A stretch of 64,000 nucleotides of DNA, from positions 248,001 to 312,000 of the forward strand of contig NZ_FOIJ01000007.1 of the NCBI RefSeq assembly GCF_900111745.1. The letters run 5' to 3'. The position numbers and the translations under genes were made by a program. Origin of the DNA: Stigmatella erecta. Its GTDB lineage: Bacteria; Myxococcota; Myxococcia; Myxococcales; Myxococcaceae. Below, one piece after another: positions 55,879 to 64,000 of the stretch (positions are counted from its first letter, which is position 1; every line of letters starts with the position of its first letter). The notes beneath the pieces are model-generated. The model did no database searches, was not told where the DNA came from, and worked only from the letters and a program-made list of their open reading frames with translations.

Positions 55879-55907
55879 ATTATCGGTGAATCGACGCCGG
55901 GGTTGCC
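55879..55907 (-). promoter_or_regulatory. Shared T3SS promoter-like element, copy C
   Basis: Minus strand GGCAAC-N16-CGATAAT, ending 66 bases before ATG 55813. The -10 part ACCGATAA differs from the sigma-28 consensus GCCGATAA at one base. It matches the copies at 39081 and 39541 in spacing and in distance to the gene, although the spacer sequence differs. Confidence 0.55.
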
Positions 55908-55968
55908 TCGCCCCCAGCGGTTTGTGGCCACCGCCCGGAAAGGCCAGGAAATCCAGATGGTTGGCGCA

Positions 55969-56250
55969 CTAGCGGCGGCCCTTGTTGCCCTGCGCCTCGG
56001 AGATCAGACGCTCGCGGGTTTCCAGCAACAGGCCCAGCAGTTCCTCGGCGCTGGCCAGGGCCGTCTGGACCTTCTTGCCCTGCTCGGCCTTGGGGCCCTT
56101 CAGGGTGCTGAGCTCTTCCTTGATGGGCGAGAAGAAGGACTGCACTTCCTCGGCGGACGCGCGCTCGATGAACCCCTCGATGGCTGGGTAGGAGGGGGTG
56201 GGAAGCGGCTCTTGCACGGGGGCGGTCTGCTGCTTGGAAGGAGGAGGCAT
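55969..56250 (-). CDS. T3SS-locus small helical protein, unknown function
   Basis: 93 residues, ATG 56250 with AGGAG upstream. Pro-rich N-terminus (PPPSKQQTAPVQEPLPTPSY) and helices IEGFIERASAEEVQSFFSPI, KKVQTALASAEELLGLLLET, ending in a basic tail. It is the first minus-strand gene at the right border of the locus. The composition (no Cys or Trp, helical) is like small type III proteins such as chaperone partners, but no family is recognised. Confidence 0.62.
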   Translation of the reverse strand: MPPPSKQQTAPVQEPLPTPSYPAIEGFIERASAEEVQSFFSPIKEELSTLKGPKAEQGKKVQTALASAEELLGLLLETRERLISEAQGNKGRR

Positions 56251-56508
56251 CGTGAGAAAGGTCTCCTGACGGGGCGCCCACCAGGCGGCAGGCGCGAAAG
56301 GACACCTCCACGCTAGGTGAAAACCCCTTCCGGACTCAAGTCACCGCTCCCCCCGGGCACCGTGGGCGCCCGGCGACGGCCGGCCAGCGAGCGTGCACGC
56401 GAGGTGGGCTGCCCGGGCCTGTCTTCTTCCCTCACCGCCCCTAGGTTTTTCTCAGCGGGGGCTTTTCGTGGCCTCCGCCCCATCCCCTCACCCCTCAGGA
56501 GAGAGACC

Positions 56509-57144
56509 ATGACCCGGAAACTGATTGGACTTTTTGCATCCATGGCCCTGATGGGCTCGAGCGCGGCCCTGGCGGGTGACACCTGGAAGAAGGGCGAGGC
56601 GGCAGGCCGCGAGCAGGAGAGCATCGGCGCGGTGGGCCGCGACTCGGACAGCGCCCTGCCCGAGGTGGGCTCGCAACAGGATGCCATCGGAGGCTCTGGC
56701 CAGAGCGGTATCGGCCAGGAGCTGACCGGGCGCGTGGTGAAGAGCGACCGGAAGACCGTCTGGATCGAGCACGCCGGCGCCATCATTCCCCTGAAGGTCG
56801 ACAAGAGCACGCAGTTCACCGGCACCGAGCAGAAGCGGGCCAGCGACTTCAAGGAGGGCGATGAGATTCGCGCCAGCTTCGAGGTGAACAAGACGGACAA
56901 CGTCGCCACGAGCATTGGCCTGGCGAACGACGGCACCGGTGGCAGCGGCGAGGTGCAGTTCCCCGCGCAGGACCCGAACGCGCTGCCCCCCGCCCCCATC
57001 CAGGAGGGCACCAGTGAGGGCACCACCAGCGAGGGCGGCAGCGGCAGCACGCTGACGCCTCCGGACATCAGCCAGGAGGGCACGGGCTCCGACCTGGGCA
57101 CGGACATCGGCGTCAATCAAGGCAGCCGCAACGGCAACTACTGA
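56509..57144 (+). CDS. Exported protein with DUF5666-like central domain
   Basis: 211 residues. Signal peptide MTRKLIGLFASMALMGSSAALAG, then a Gly/Ser/Gln-rich linker, a small beta domain (LTGRVVKSDRKTVWIEHAGA, IIPLKVDKSTQFTGTEQKRA, SDFKEGDEIRASFEVNKTDN) resembling DUF5666/OB-like periplasmic domains, and an acidic Gly/Thr/Ser-rich tail with GTSEGTTSEGGSGS. Periplasmic or secreted; function unknown. GAGAGAG precedes the ATG. Divergent from the T3SS locus. Confidence 0.75.
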   Translation: MTRKLIGLFASMALMGSSAALAGDTWKKGEAAGREQESIGAVGRDSDSALPEVGSQQDAIGGSGQSGIGQELTGRVVKSDRKTVWIEHAGAIIPLKVDKSTQFTGTEQKRASDFKEGDEIRASFEVNKTDNVATSIGLANDGTGGSGEVQFPAQDPNALPPAPIQEGTSEGTTSEGGSGSTLTPPDISQEGTGSDLGTDIGVNQGSRNGNY

Positions 57145-57568
57145 AGCCGGGCGCCTCACGGCGCAGCGGACGTTGACGCGCTGGGCCGAAAGAGGAGATA
57201 GATGCCTGGTTCATCTGGGGAGGTGCTCGTCAGGGCACCTCCCTCCCTCTGGACCCTTGGCTCTATGAATGCAGGCGGACCCGACAAGACGGCGTGCCGT
57301 TTCCAGAATGCTCTGGGCGAGCGGCTGATGCCCGAAAGTGGCATGAGCCCACGGCTCCCCCCTCCCCCTGCTGAGTTCCCCCGCCGTGGACGGTCCTGCA
57401 TCGCCTGGTCCGCCATGCCGTTGCGCCCCCCACCGCTTCGCCGCCGCATCCATGCGCACGGCCTCCTCAAGTTCTGAGGACCTCGTCTCGCGGTGAGCAA
57501 GGAGGCGGCCGGGCCACCCCCTCCCTTCCGGTGTTCATCCCGTTGGCGAATGAACACGTTGAGTGGCG
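57145..57568. other. 424-base gap with a hairpin and one doubtful small frame
   Basis: No secure gene. A perfect inverted repeat GGGAGGTGC / GCACCTCCC with an eight-base loop lies at 57218-57243; no U-tract follows on either strand. It sits just inside the small frame at 57202, where it could fold over the start region. The remainder shows nothing I can name. Confidence 0.5.
57202..57477 (+). CDS. Doubtful small open frame
   Basis: 91 codons. AGAGGAG lies four bases before the ATG, which is the only support. The product (MPGSSGEVLVRAPPSLWTLG...) is Pro/Arg-rich with no signal, helix pattern or family, and an antisense frame covers the same bases. Probably not a protein gene. Confidence 0.2.
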   Translation: MPGSSGEVLVRAPPSLWTLGSMNAGGPDKTACRFQNALGERLMPESGMSPRLPPPPAEFPRRGRSCIAWSAMPLRPPPLRRRIHAHGLLKF

Positions 57569-58405
57569 ATGAAGCCCTTGCTCGCACTCTCCTTTGGCTT
57601 GTTGCTCGGGCAAACGCCCCCCTCCACCTCGTCCCTGCCGACGGATGCCGACGTTCAGGACTCCGCCGCCATCGAGTTCCGGGACGCCTGGGAAGAGGCC
57701 CTCGAAGACGCCTCCGCCGCGGACACCGCCCAGCCCGCAGAGGGCACGGCCGCGGCCACGCTCGCCCCGCCTCAGGACCCCGTGCCGGAATCGGCGCAGG
57801 GGCTCTCCTCCAACGCGGGAACCGGCGGCGGGGGCTTGGCGGCCTCCTCCGAGGATGCGCCCGCGCAGACGGCCTCCGCGCCGGAAGCGGCCTCCGCGCA
57901 GCCGCCCCTGAACCTCCAGCAGATGGGCGAAGAGGTGCAGCGCCTGCGCGCCCAGGTTCAGACGCTCCAGGGCCAGCTCGAGACCCAGCAACAGGAGAGC
58001 GCCACGGTGGCGCAGGGCTTTGATCAGACGCTCTCGGGCATGCGCGAGCGGGCCCAGGAGCTGGAGCAGCTGCGCACCCAGAACCTGGCCCTGATGCAGG
58101 ATGCCTCCACGTGGCTCGCCGCCGCCGACCAGGCCCTCGATACAGGGGAGCTCGACGTGGACAATGTCCTGGCGGAGGCCGACGCTAGGCTCGCCGAGGC
58201 CCTCCAGAACGCCTCGTCCGCCGGCCGGGGCAACGCGGCCGCCCAGGTCCAGTCCGCCCGGGGCTTCATCGCCCAGGCGCTCGATGCGGCGGGCCGCCGG
58301 GACGTCTACTACGCCCGCTGGGCCCTGCTCTACGCGGCGGACCGGCTGCGGGCCGCCCACGGCGACACCCTCGACCAGGAGGGCACCTCCGCGCTCACCC
58401 CGTGA
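57569..58405 (+). CDS. Exported coiled-coil protein, unknown function
   Basis: 278 residues from ATG 57569; a GTG six bases earlier is equivalent. Signal peptide MKPLLALSFGLLLGQT, then an Ala/Pro/Glu-rich acidic linker to about residue 115, a coiled coil (MGEEVQRLRAQVQTLQGQLE, GMRERAQELEQLRTQNLALM) and a C-terminal helical domain (ADARLAEALQNASSAGRGNA, YYARWALLYAADRLRAAHG). No family recognised. Convergent with the EAL gene, overlapping its end by 11 bases. Confidence 0.72.
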   Translation: MKPLLALSFGLLLGQTPPSTSSLPTDADVQDSAAIEFRDAWEEALEDASAADTAQPAEGTAAATLAPPQDPVPESAQGLSSNAGTGGGGLAASSEDAPAQTASAPEAASAQPPLNLQQMGEEVQRLRAQVQTLQGQLETQQQESATVAQGFDQTLSGMRERAQELEQLRTQNLALMQDASTWLAAADQALDTGELDVDNVLAEADARLAEALQNASSAGRGNAAAQVQSARGFIAQALDAAGRRDVYYARWALLYAADRLRAAHGDTLDQEGTSALTP

Positions 58406-59489
58406 AGTGCGGCGTGCTCTGCACGGGCGGGTTCTGTGGCCGGGCGATGAGGTAGCCCTGGAGGTAGTCCACCCCGTGCGCCCGCACCCAGCGCAGCTCC
58501 TCGGGCGTCTCGATGCCCTCGGCCACCGTGAGGATGCCCAGCTTCTGGGCAATCTCCAGCAGCTTCTGGGTGATGGACGCCTTGTACTCATCCTCGTGGA
58601 TATTGCGGATGAGCTCCATGTCCAGCTTCATGATGTCCGGCCGAAGCTGGTGGATGAGGTTCAGCGAGGAGTGCCCCGCCCCCAGATCGTCCAGCGCCAC
58701 CCGGAAGCCCGCCTTCCGGTAGAAGTCGATGATGGCCCGCAGGTGCCGCGTGTCCTGCGCATGGTCCGACTCGATGACCTCGAAGACGACCTTGTGCGGC
58801 TCCAGGCCCGCGTCCTTGATGACCGAGACCGTGGAGCGCAGGCAGTACGCCGGATCATAAATCGCCGTGGGCGTGAAGTTGATGAACAGCGAGCCGTTCA
58901 GCCCGTGGCGCACCGCCTCGCGGATGGCCGAGCCGCGCGCGGCGAGATCCAACTGGAACAGCAGATCCGCCCCCCGCGCCGTCTCCATGATCTTCCCGGG
59001 CGCCACGAGCGAGCCGTCCTTCTCCATCCCCCGCATGAGCGCCTCGTGGGCGAAGATGCGGCGCGTGTCGTCCGCGTGGACGATGGGCTGGAAGTGCGAG
59101 GTGAGGCGCTGCTCGGCCAGCATGTCCACCAGCCACCCGGCCCGGCTCAGGGTGAGAAACTGCTGGAGCGGCCCCACGTTGGGAAAGTCCGTCAGGTCCG
59201 GCTCTCCCGAGCCCTGCTTGAAGAGCGCCCGCGTGCCGCGCAGCTCCTCGCGCGTGAGCGTGTCCCCCAGCCGGGCCGCCAGGGCCGCCGAGGCCCCCTG
59301 CTCCAGCCGGACCACCACGCACTGCGCCTCCGGCCGGAGCTGGTACTCCAGCCCCGACTCCCGCATGAAGGCCACCAGCTTGCCGAGGCTGTGCCCCAGC
59401 GGCGGCCAGAGGAACAACTGCCCCGTCTCCTCGACCTTGGCGGGAAGCGTCTGGCACCGGCCACACTGCGCGGGAATGGTGTCGCTCAT
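58395..59489 (-). CDS. EAL-domain cyclic-di-GMP phosphodiesterase
   Basis: 364 residues from ATG 59489. The N-terminal about 120 residues hold a CGRCQ motif and a small sensor-like domain of unknown type. The EAL domain (about 125-355) has E149-A-L (FAHEALMR), SLFINFTPTAI, VVFEVIESD, VALDDLGAGHSSL, IMKLDMELIR, TVAEGIETPEE and YLQGYLIARP; the metal-binding and catalytic positions I can identify (Glu, Asn, Glu, Asp-Asp, Lys, Glu, Gln) are all present, so it is probably active. No GGDEF domain and no membrane segment. It would lower c-di-GMP, which in myxobacteria influences motility and development. Confidence 0.9.
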   Translation of the reverse strand: MSDTIPAQCGRCQTLPAKVEETGQLFLWPPLGHSLGKLVAFMRESGLEYQLRPEAQCVVVRLEQGASAALAARLGDTLTREELRGTRALFKQGSGEPDLTDFPNVGPLQQFLTLSRAGWLVDMLAEQRLTSHFQPIVHADDTRRIFAHEALMRGMEKDGSLVAPGKIMETARGADLLFQLDLAARGSAIREAVRHGLNGSLFINFTPTAIYDPAYCLRSTVSVIKDAGLEPHKVVFEVIESDHAQDTRHLRAIIDFYRKAGFRVALDDLGAGHSSLNLIHQLRPDIMKLDMELIRNIHEDEYKASITQKLLEIAQKLGILTVAEGIETPEELRWVRAHGVDYLQGYLIARPQNPPVQSTPHFTG

Positions 59490-59500
59490 GGCAACCACGC

Positions 59501-60964
59501 TCAGGGCTGTTCGCGAAAGACGAGCAGGCCCCGGGACGTCTCCGAGGCATAGATGAAGCCATCTCCCGGCGCCTTGATGCCACTGAGACCTTCATAGAAA
59601 GAGGCCCCGCGTCCGGTGTCCGCCTCCCGCCAGGTGTTGTAGTAGCCCACCTGTTCCAGCGCGCCCGAGGGCGATACCTGGAGTACCCGCAGTCCGTCCT
59701 GATAGTACGCCACGTAAAGCCGCTCGCCCGACAACGCCATCGCCTGGACGGAGATTTCCGGGCGCAGCTTGAACTCGCCCGCCTGGGTGATGTTCTCCGG
59801 CGACGTCACGTCCAGCACGCGCAGGTAGGAGTTCCAGGCCTGGCCGCCCTCGAACGCCAGCGTGCGGCTGCCGAAGGTGCCCACCACGGCGGTGCGCGAG
59901 CTGGCCCCCGTGTACGTGAAGGAGCCCAGGCGCTTGGGCTGGGCGGGGTTCGCCACGTCCGAGACCGCCAGGCCGTAGGACCAGTGGCTCACGTACAGCC
60001 GCCCGTTGCGGGCCTGCACCCCGTAGGGGCGCTCGCCCGCGTCCGGCCGGGTGTTCTCGACGAAGTAGCGCTTGGAGAGCGACGGCTCCTGGGGCTTCGT
60101 CACGTCGAAGATGAGCACCTCGGCGTTGGGGTACGGCGCCGCCACGTACAGCCAGTTGCCGTCCAGCGACAGCGCGCGCGCATCCACGCCCGTGCCCGGC
60201 ACCGTCTTCTTGTAGAGCGGCTCGGAGGGCTTCGACACGTCATAGACGAGCACGCCCTTGGTGGAGGAGGCCACGTACATCGTCGCGCCCTGCACCCAGA
60301 CCTCGTTCCACACGTCGCCCGCGCTGGGCTTCAGCGACGCCACCAGGCGCGAGCTGCCCGGCCGGGGCTCGGCCGGCGTGGAGACATCGAAGATGTGGAG
60401 GCCGCCCTCGTACGCCGAGACATAGGCGTAGCCCCCCGACACGAACACGTCCCGGGCCGAGCCGGACGGCAGGGGCAGCTCCAGCACCAGCTCCACCTGG
60501 GAGGCCTCGGCCTCGCCCTCGCGCCGGGTGAGCCGCGCCGCCTCGAAGGTGCCGTTCAGGTCCGCGGTCCCGTTGGCACACCGGCGGAACACCCCCGACA
60601 CCTTCGTGGGGCTCGAGGCCCTGCACCCGGCGAACAGGTAGCGCAGCGGCACCCCGTTGGCGTTCGTCAGCTCGCTGGTCATCAGGAGCACGCCCGGCTC
60701 GACCCGCTTCCCGGTCAGGGGAAGCCCGGCGACGTGGGGGCTGGTGCCCTGGAACTGGATAACGCCCGGGGAGTGCTCCCCATCCCCGAAGTCGAAGTCC
60801 ATGTTCCAGATGCCTTCGGCCTGGACGGCGCCGAGGCTGGCCGTGTCACACGCGGACAGATCCAGCTCCTCGAGCTCGCAGTCCCGGCGAAGGGTGTTTT
60901 CGTTCTTCCCGCACCCCACCAGGGGGAGCAGTGTACTGAGGGACAGGGCCAGGAAACGTTTCAT
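59501..60964 (-). CDS. LVIVD-repeat beta-propeller lipoprotein
   Basis: 487 residues. The signal ends LLPLVGCGKN (lipoprotein). A first domain to about residue 145 has four Cys, and then a propeller of LVIVD-type repeats follows (VSGGYAYVSAYEGGLHIFDV, MYVASSTKGVLVYDVSKPSE, LYVAAPYPNAEVLIFDVTKP, LYVSHWSYGLAVSDVANPAQ, LYVAYYQDGLRVLQVSPSGA). Such proteins are surface-exposed and of unknown role, common in myxobacteria. GGAAGGGGC precedes the ATG. Followed by the EAL gene after 11 bases on the same strand, so they may be cotranscribed. The 181 bases to the next gene are a divergent promoter region. Confidence 0.85.
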   Translation of the reverse strand: MKRFLALSLSTLLPLVGCGKNENTLRRDCELEELDLSACDTASLGAVQAEGIWNMDFDFGDGEHSPGVIQFQGTSPHVAGLPLTGKRVEPGVLLMTSELTNANGVPLRYLFAGCRASSPTKVSGVFRRCANGTADLNGTFEAARLTRREGEAEASQVELVLELPLPSGSARDVFVSGGYAYVSAYEGGLHIFDVSTPAEPRPGSSRLVASLKPSAGDVWNEVWVQGATMYVASSTKGVLVYDVSKPSEPLYKKTVPGTGVDARALSLDGNWLYVAAPYPNAEVLIFDVTKPQEPSLSKRYFVENTRPDAGERPYGVQARNGRLYVSHWSYGLAVSDVANPAQPKRLGSFTYTGASSRTAVVGTFGSRTLAFEGGQAWNSYLRVLDVTSPENITQAGEFKLRPEISVQAMALSGERLYVAYYQDGLRVLQVSPSGALEQVGYYNTWREADTGRGASFYEGLSGIKAPGDGFIYASETSRGLLVFREQP

Positions 60965-61145
60965 GCCCCTTCCATACCGGGCGGCCCGCCGGGACGAAAG
61001 CCCTACCCTCCCGGCGGCGCCTTCCCGCCCGGAAGTGCAGAGCTGAGCAAAACCGCACGCGGGGCTTGTGCCGCCCTGTCCTGGGAGGGAGCCTCTGCCC
61101 GTCAGGACGCTCCAGCGCCCGTCTCCTGTTCCAAAGGTCGTGCTC

Positions 61146-64000
61146 GTGAACCGTCGCCCCCTCGTTGCCGCCGCGCTCCTGGTCTTGCTGCCCAGCGCCG
61201 CGCTCGCTCAGGTCTTCGTCGTTCCCCGCCGCGCCGAACGCAGCGCCGTCAACACCTTCGACTTCGAGTGGAAGCACGTCGACATCCTCGTGGGCCCCGC
61301 CGCCACCGGCGTAGCCGATGCTCCCGAGCGCACGGCCTACCCCCAGCCGCCCGGCGCCCCGGCCGGCCCCGCCACCGGCGCCCCCGCCACCGACGCGCCT
61401 GCCGACCCCATGGCCCCCCCGCTGGATCCCCCCCAGGAGACGCGGCAGACGCGCTCGGATCCGCCCTCCCCGGGCGGCATGGACACGGCCCAGGCCCACG
61501 CGCCCGACGGCGGGACGCCCGGCTCCGACGGGGGCCCCGTCACCGTGCCCGAGTCCCCCGGCCCACTGCAGGCCTCCGTGGACGGGGGCGCCGACGGGGG
61601 CACCAGCCTCACCATCGAGTTCGCCGATGGCGGCAGCGCCGATGGCGGCCCCAAGTACGCCACCTCGCTGGGGGCGGCCACCGGCGGCGTGCGCTTCTAC
61701 TTCTACGAGCGCGAGCGCACCGTCGCCGAGCGCGCCACGCCCCTCATCGAGGAGGCCTACCGCTACCTCGTGGAGCAGTTCCAGTACGTGCCCACGAAGA
61801 CATTCCCCTACATCCTCTACAACTCCTACCAGGAGTTCCTGCAGACCAACGTCTTCTTCGTGCAGGAGGGCACCCTCGGCGTCACCAGCACCGAGGACCT
61901 GAAGCTGTCGCTGCCGTACCTGGGGGACCACCAGCTCTTCGAGGAGATCAGCACGCACGAGCTGGCGCACCAGTTCACCATCCAGAAGGTGCGCACCCTG
62001 GCGGACACCGAGAAGACGTTCGGGGATCCGCTGCAGGCCATTCCGCTCTGGTTCATCGAGGGCCTGGCCGAGTTCTACGCCAAGCGGGGGTTGGATCCCG
62101 AGGCGGAGATGCTCGTGCGGGACCTGATGGTGAACCCCGATCTGATGAAGGGCTATGCCTTCCTGGACTTCTTCTCGCCCGGGCCCTACGGCTACCTGTG
62201 GATCTACAAGGTAGGCCAGACGCGCGTGGCCTTCCTGGAGGATGAGTACGGCAAGGGCTTCACCCAGCGGGTGCTCAACGAGTCGCCCCGGCTCGTCTCC
62301 GCGGGCAAGGGCTCCCAGGCGCTGAAGTTCGAGGAGCTGCTGGAGCGGCTCACCGGCGACAACCCGAAGAAGATCTCCGCCCGCTTCGAGAACTGGATGA
62401 AGCGGCGCGCCTTCAAGACGTACCTCGGCTCCGAGCAGGCCGCGCCCGCGCTGGACTTGCTGGAGGAGCGCACCGGCATCGTCACCGCGCTCAACAGCTC
62501 ACCGGATGGAAGGCTCCTGCTCTACCGCACCATCATCCCGGAGACGGGCGAGAGCCGGCTGTACCTGGTGGACCCCAAGGCGCCCCAGAGCGCCGAGAAG
62601 GTGGTGAGCGACGGGCAGCCCGGGGCCGAGTCGCTCCACCCCATCTTCGGGCGCAACTTCGCCCTGTCGAAGGACAACGTGGCCTACGTGGCGGAGGTGA
62701 ACGGGCGCGACGTCATCTACGTGCGGCGCTACACGTACACCGCCCAGCAGCGCACCCAGGATGCGCTGGAGCGGCGCAGCGCCATCCGCACCACCGTCAA
62801 GCGCGAGACGAGCTTCTCGGTGGACATCGACCTGGGGGACACCACCGCCTACCGCGTGGGCCAGCACGGGCTGCTGGGCGTGGCCTCGGTGGCGTTCTCC
62901 CCGGATGGCCAGTCCCTGGCCTTCATCGGCATCAACGAGGCGGGCTTCCGGGACGTGTACGTGCTGTCGCTCGCCGGGGGCAAGAACGCCCAGCCGGTGA
63001 AGCTCACGGATGACCAGTACACCGAGCGGCACCTCACCTGGGGCCCCGGCGGCATCGTCTACACCTCGGATGCCACGTCCCACCGCCACTTCAACCTCTT
63101 CCGGGTGCAGCCCACCCCGGGCACCCCCGAGCGCCTCACCACCGAGGACCGCGACGAGGCGGACCCCGTGGCCCTGGCCGATGGCCGCATCTTCTTCGTG
63201 GCCTACCGCAACAGCAGCTCGGACCTGCACGAGCTGATGCCCGGGGGCGCCATCGTCCGGCGCTCGGACCTCACCACTGGCGTCTTCGAGCCGGGCCCCG
63301 GCCCCGAGGGCAGCCTGTGGATGCTCTTCCACCAGTCCGGGGAGCGGCGGCCCGCGAGGCTCGAGGCCCCCAAGATGCTGAACCTGCCCACCGCGGGCGC
63401 GGACGTGCCGGCCGAGCCGCCGGTGCCGCTCGCCGCGCGGCCCCTGGACAATGCCCAGGACTACCGGCCGCTGGCCTGGGAGAACATCGAGTTCGGCCCG
63501 TTCCTCGGCTTCGCGGGGGCCGGCAGCGGCGGGTTCTTCGGCCAGGTGTTCGCCATGGCGACCGACCGGCTGAGCGACCACGCGGTGCTCCTCAACCTCG
63601 CCGTCTACGGCTCGTTCGAGCTGACCGATGGCGTGCTGCTCTACGTGAACCAGGAGAAGCGCTCCACCTGGGCCACGGGCCTCTTCCAGTCCCTGCGCTT
63701 CCGGCTCGACGAGAGCTTCGCGGACGAGAACACCACCTTCTTCTCCGGCGAGCGCTACTTCGGCGCCACTGGCACCCTGCGTTACCCGCTCAGCAGCTTC
63801 TTCTACCTCCAGGGCGACGTGTCGGCCGGTGGCGCCTCGTACTTCATCGACTCGTACACCGCCTTCCGCCTGAACAACCCGTCGTTCAACGGCGCGGGCC
63901 GGGACTTGTACACCCCCTGGCTGGCCGCCAACGACGACATGCGCTTCCAGACGGAGCTGACCGGCCAGGTGGGCTACAACAACATCCGCTACCACTACGC
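61146..64000 (+). CDS. Exported HExxH metallopeptidase with TolB-like propeller, N-terminal part
   Basis: Open to the end of the window (951 codons, no stop). GTG 61146 begins a signal peptide (LVAAALLVLLPSAALAQ). Then comes a beta segment with VDILVGPAAT, a Pro/Gly/Asp-rich linker to about residue 170, and a zinc peptidase domain of the MA type: STHELAHQFT (His-Glu-x-x-His) and downstream WFIEGLAEFYAKRG with the third metal ligand. From about residue 440 there are WD40/TolB-like strands (SSPDGRLLLYRTIIP, FSPDGQSLAFIGINE, AFGRNFALSKDNVAYV). From about residue 770 (ENIEFGPFLGFAGAGSGGFF) long amphipathic strands suggest an outer-membrane barrel. Similar to other bacterial peptidase-propeller-barrel proteins. 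Confidence 0.88.
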   Translation, partial: MNRRPLVAAALLVLLPSAALAQVFVVPRRAERSAVNTFDFEWKHVDILVGPAATGVADAPERTAYPQPPGAPAGPATGAPATDAPADPMAPPLDPPQETRQTRSDPPSPGGMDTAQAHAPDGGTPGSDGGPVTVPESPGPLQASVDGGADGGTSLTIEFADGGSADGGPKYATSLGAATGGVRFYFYERERTVAERATPLIEEAYRYLVEQFQYVPTKTFPYILYNSYQEFLQTNVFFVQEGTLGVTSTEDLKLSLPYLGDHQLFEEISTHELAHQFTIQKVRTLADTEKTFGDPLQAIPLWFIEGLAEFYAKRGLDPEAEMLVRDLMVNPDLMKGYAFLDFFSPGPYGYLWIYKVGQTRVAFLEDEYGKGFTQRVLNESPRLVSAGKGSQALKFEELLERLTGDNPKKISARFENWMKRRAFKTYLGSEQAAPALDLLEERTGIVTALNSSPDGRLLLYRTIIPETGESRLYLVDPKAPQSAEKVVSDGQPGAESLHPIFGRNFALSKDNVAYVAEVNGRDVIYVRRYTYTAQQRTQDALERRSAIRTTVKRETSFSVDIDLGDTTAYRVGQHGLLGVASVAFSPDGQSLAFIGINEAGFRDVYVLSLAGGKNAQPVKLTDDQYTERHLTWGPGGIVYTSDATSHRHFNLFRVQPTPGTPERLTTEDRDEADPVALADGRIFFVAYRNSSSDLHELMPGGAIVRRSDLTTGVFEPGPGPEGSLWMLFHQSGERRPARLEAPKMLNLPTAGADVPAEPPVPLAARPLDNAQDYRPLAWENIEFGPFLGFAGAGSGGFFGQVFAMATDRLSDHAVLLNLAVYGSFELTDGVLLYVNQEKRSTWATGLFQSLRFRLDESFADENTTFFSGERYFGATGTLRYPLSSFFYLQGDVSAGGASYFIDSYTAFRLNNPSFNGAGRDLYTPWLAANDDMRFQTELTGQVGYNNIRYHY

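Noticed and set aside
57218-57243. The nine-base-pair hairpin as a terminator of the 56509 gene
   Set aside because: It is 74 bases after the stop, has no U-tract, and lies next to a ribosome-site-like sequence; its role is unclear.
1-64000. tRNA, rRNA, riboswitch, origin, phage and insertion-sequence features
   Set aside because: I looked for cloverleaf ends, rRNA-conserved segments, transposase motifs and clustered origin boxes and recognised none; small RNAs cannot be excluded by eye.

Overview
The window is very GC-rich, gene-dense DNA from a myxobacterium, most likely of the Cystobacterineae (Stigmatella/Archangium/Hyalangium type). Signs of this are a MYXO-CTERM-like C-terminus on a giant secreted protease, many small lipoproteins with the pattern signal peptide-Cys-low-complexity, TPR/FHA/HEAT-cNMP architectures, and strong third-position GC. 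The genus is inferred, because no rRNA or other marker gene lies in the window. I recognise no tRNA, rRNA, CRISPR array, insertion sequence or phage gene.

Layout. 1-3.2 kb: a truncated FAD amine oxidase, a bacterial thaumatin-like lipoprotein, a DUF488 protein, and a coupled SRPBCC-ArsR pair. 3.4-11.25 kb: one 2619-residue subtilisin-like protease with ten tandem Ig-like modules and a MYXO-CTERM tail. 11.4-17.6 kb: DoxX, small secreted proteins, a eukaryote-like sphingosine-1-phosphate lyase downstream of an FGGY sugar kinase, and a cytokinin-dehydrogenase-like flavoenzyme. 17.6-32.8 kb: membrane and envelope genes (GT-C-like protein, SpoIIM, 5'-nucleotidase lipoprotein, a transporter-HEAT-cNMP fusion, RDD protein, Big_5 lipoprotein, outer-membrane barrel, TPR lipoprotein, tandem-FHA protein, methyltransferase).

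32.8-56.3 kb: a non-flagellar type III secretion (T3SS) locus, nearly all on the minus strand. Read in the direction of transcription, the core is: FliA-type sigma factor - SctI rod - SctJ - FliG-like protein - SctL - SctN - SctO - SctP/FliK - SctQ - FliO-like - SctR - SctS - SctT - SctU - orphan FlhB C-domain, with SctV detached at 32.8-34.9 kb. This is essentially the flagellar order fliE-F-G-H-I-J-K-(M/N)-O-P-Q-R-flhB-flhA. It includes FliG-like, FliO-like and sigma-28-like components that classical injectisomes lack, yet SctJ is a lipoprotein as in injectisomes. I see no flagellin, hook protein, secretin or SctD in the window. Around the core are four or five TPR chaperone-like proteins, several small proteins of unknown function, and a needle-like 72-residue gene present in two nucleotide-identical copies.

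Four genes of the locus (both needle-like copies, the 36.5 kb gene and the 55.8 kb gene) are preceded by the same promoter-like element, GGmAAC-N16/17-(C/G)GATAAT. Three copies lie 66-67 bases before the start codon and one lies 32 bases before. The element resembles a sigma-28 promoter and could be the target of the FliA-type sigma factor in the same locus. This is the main new hypothesis from the window: a self-contained regulon of a flagellum-derived secretion system.

56.5-64 kb: a secreted DUF5666-like protein, a coiled-coil exported protein, an EAL-domain phosphodiesterase, an LVIVD-repeat lipoprotein, and the first 951 codons of an exported HExxH metallopeptidase with a TolB-like propeller, which runs off the end of the window.
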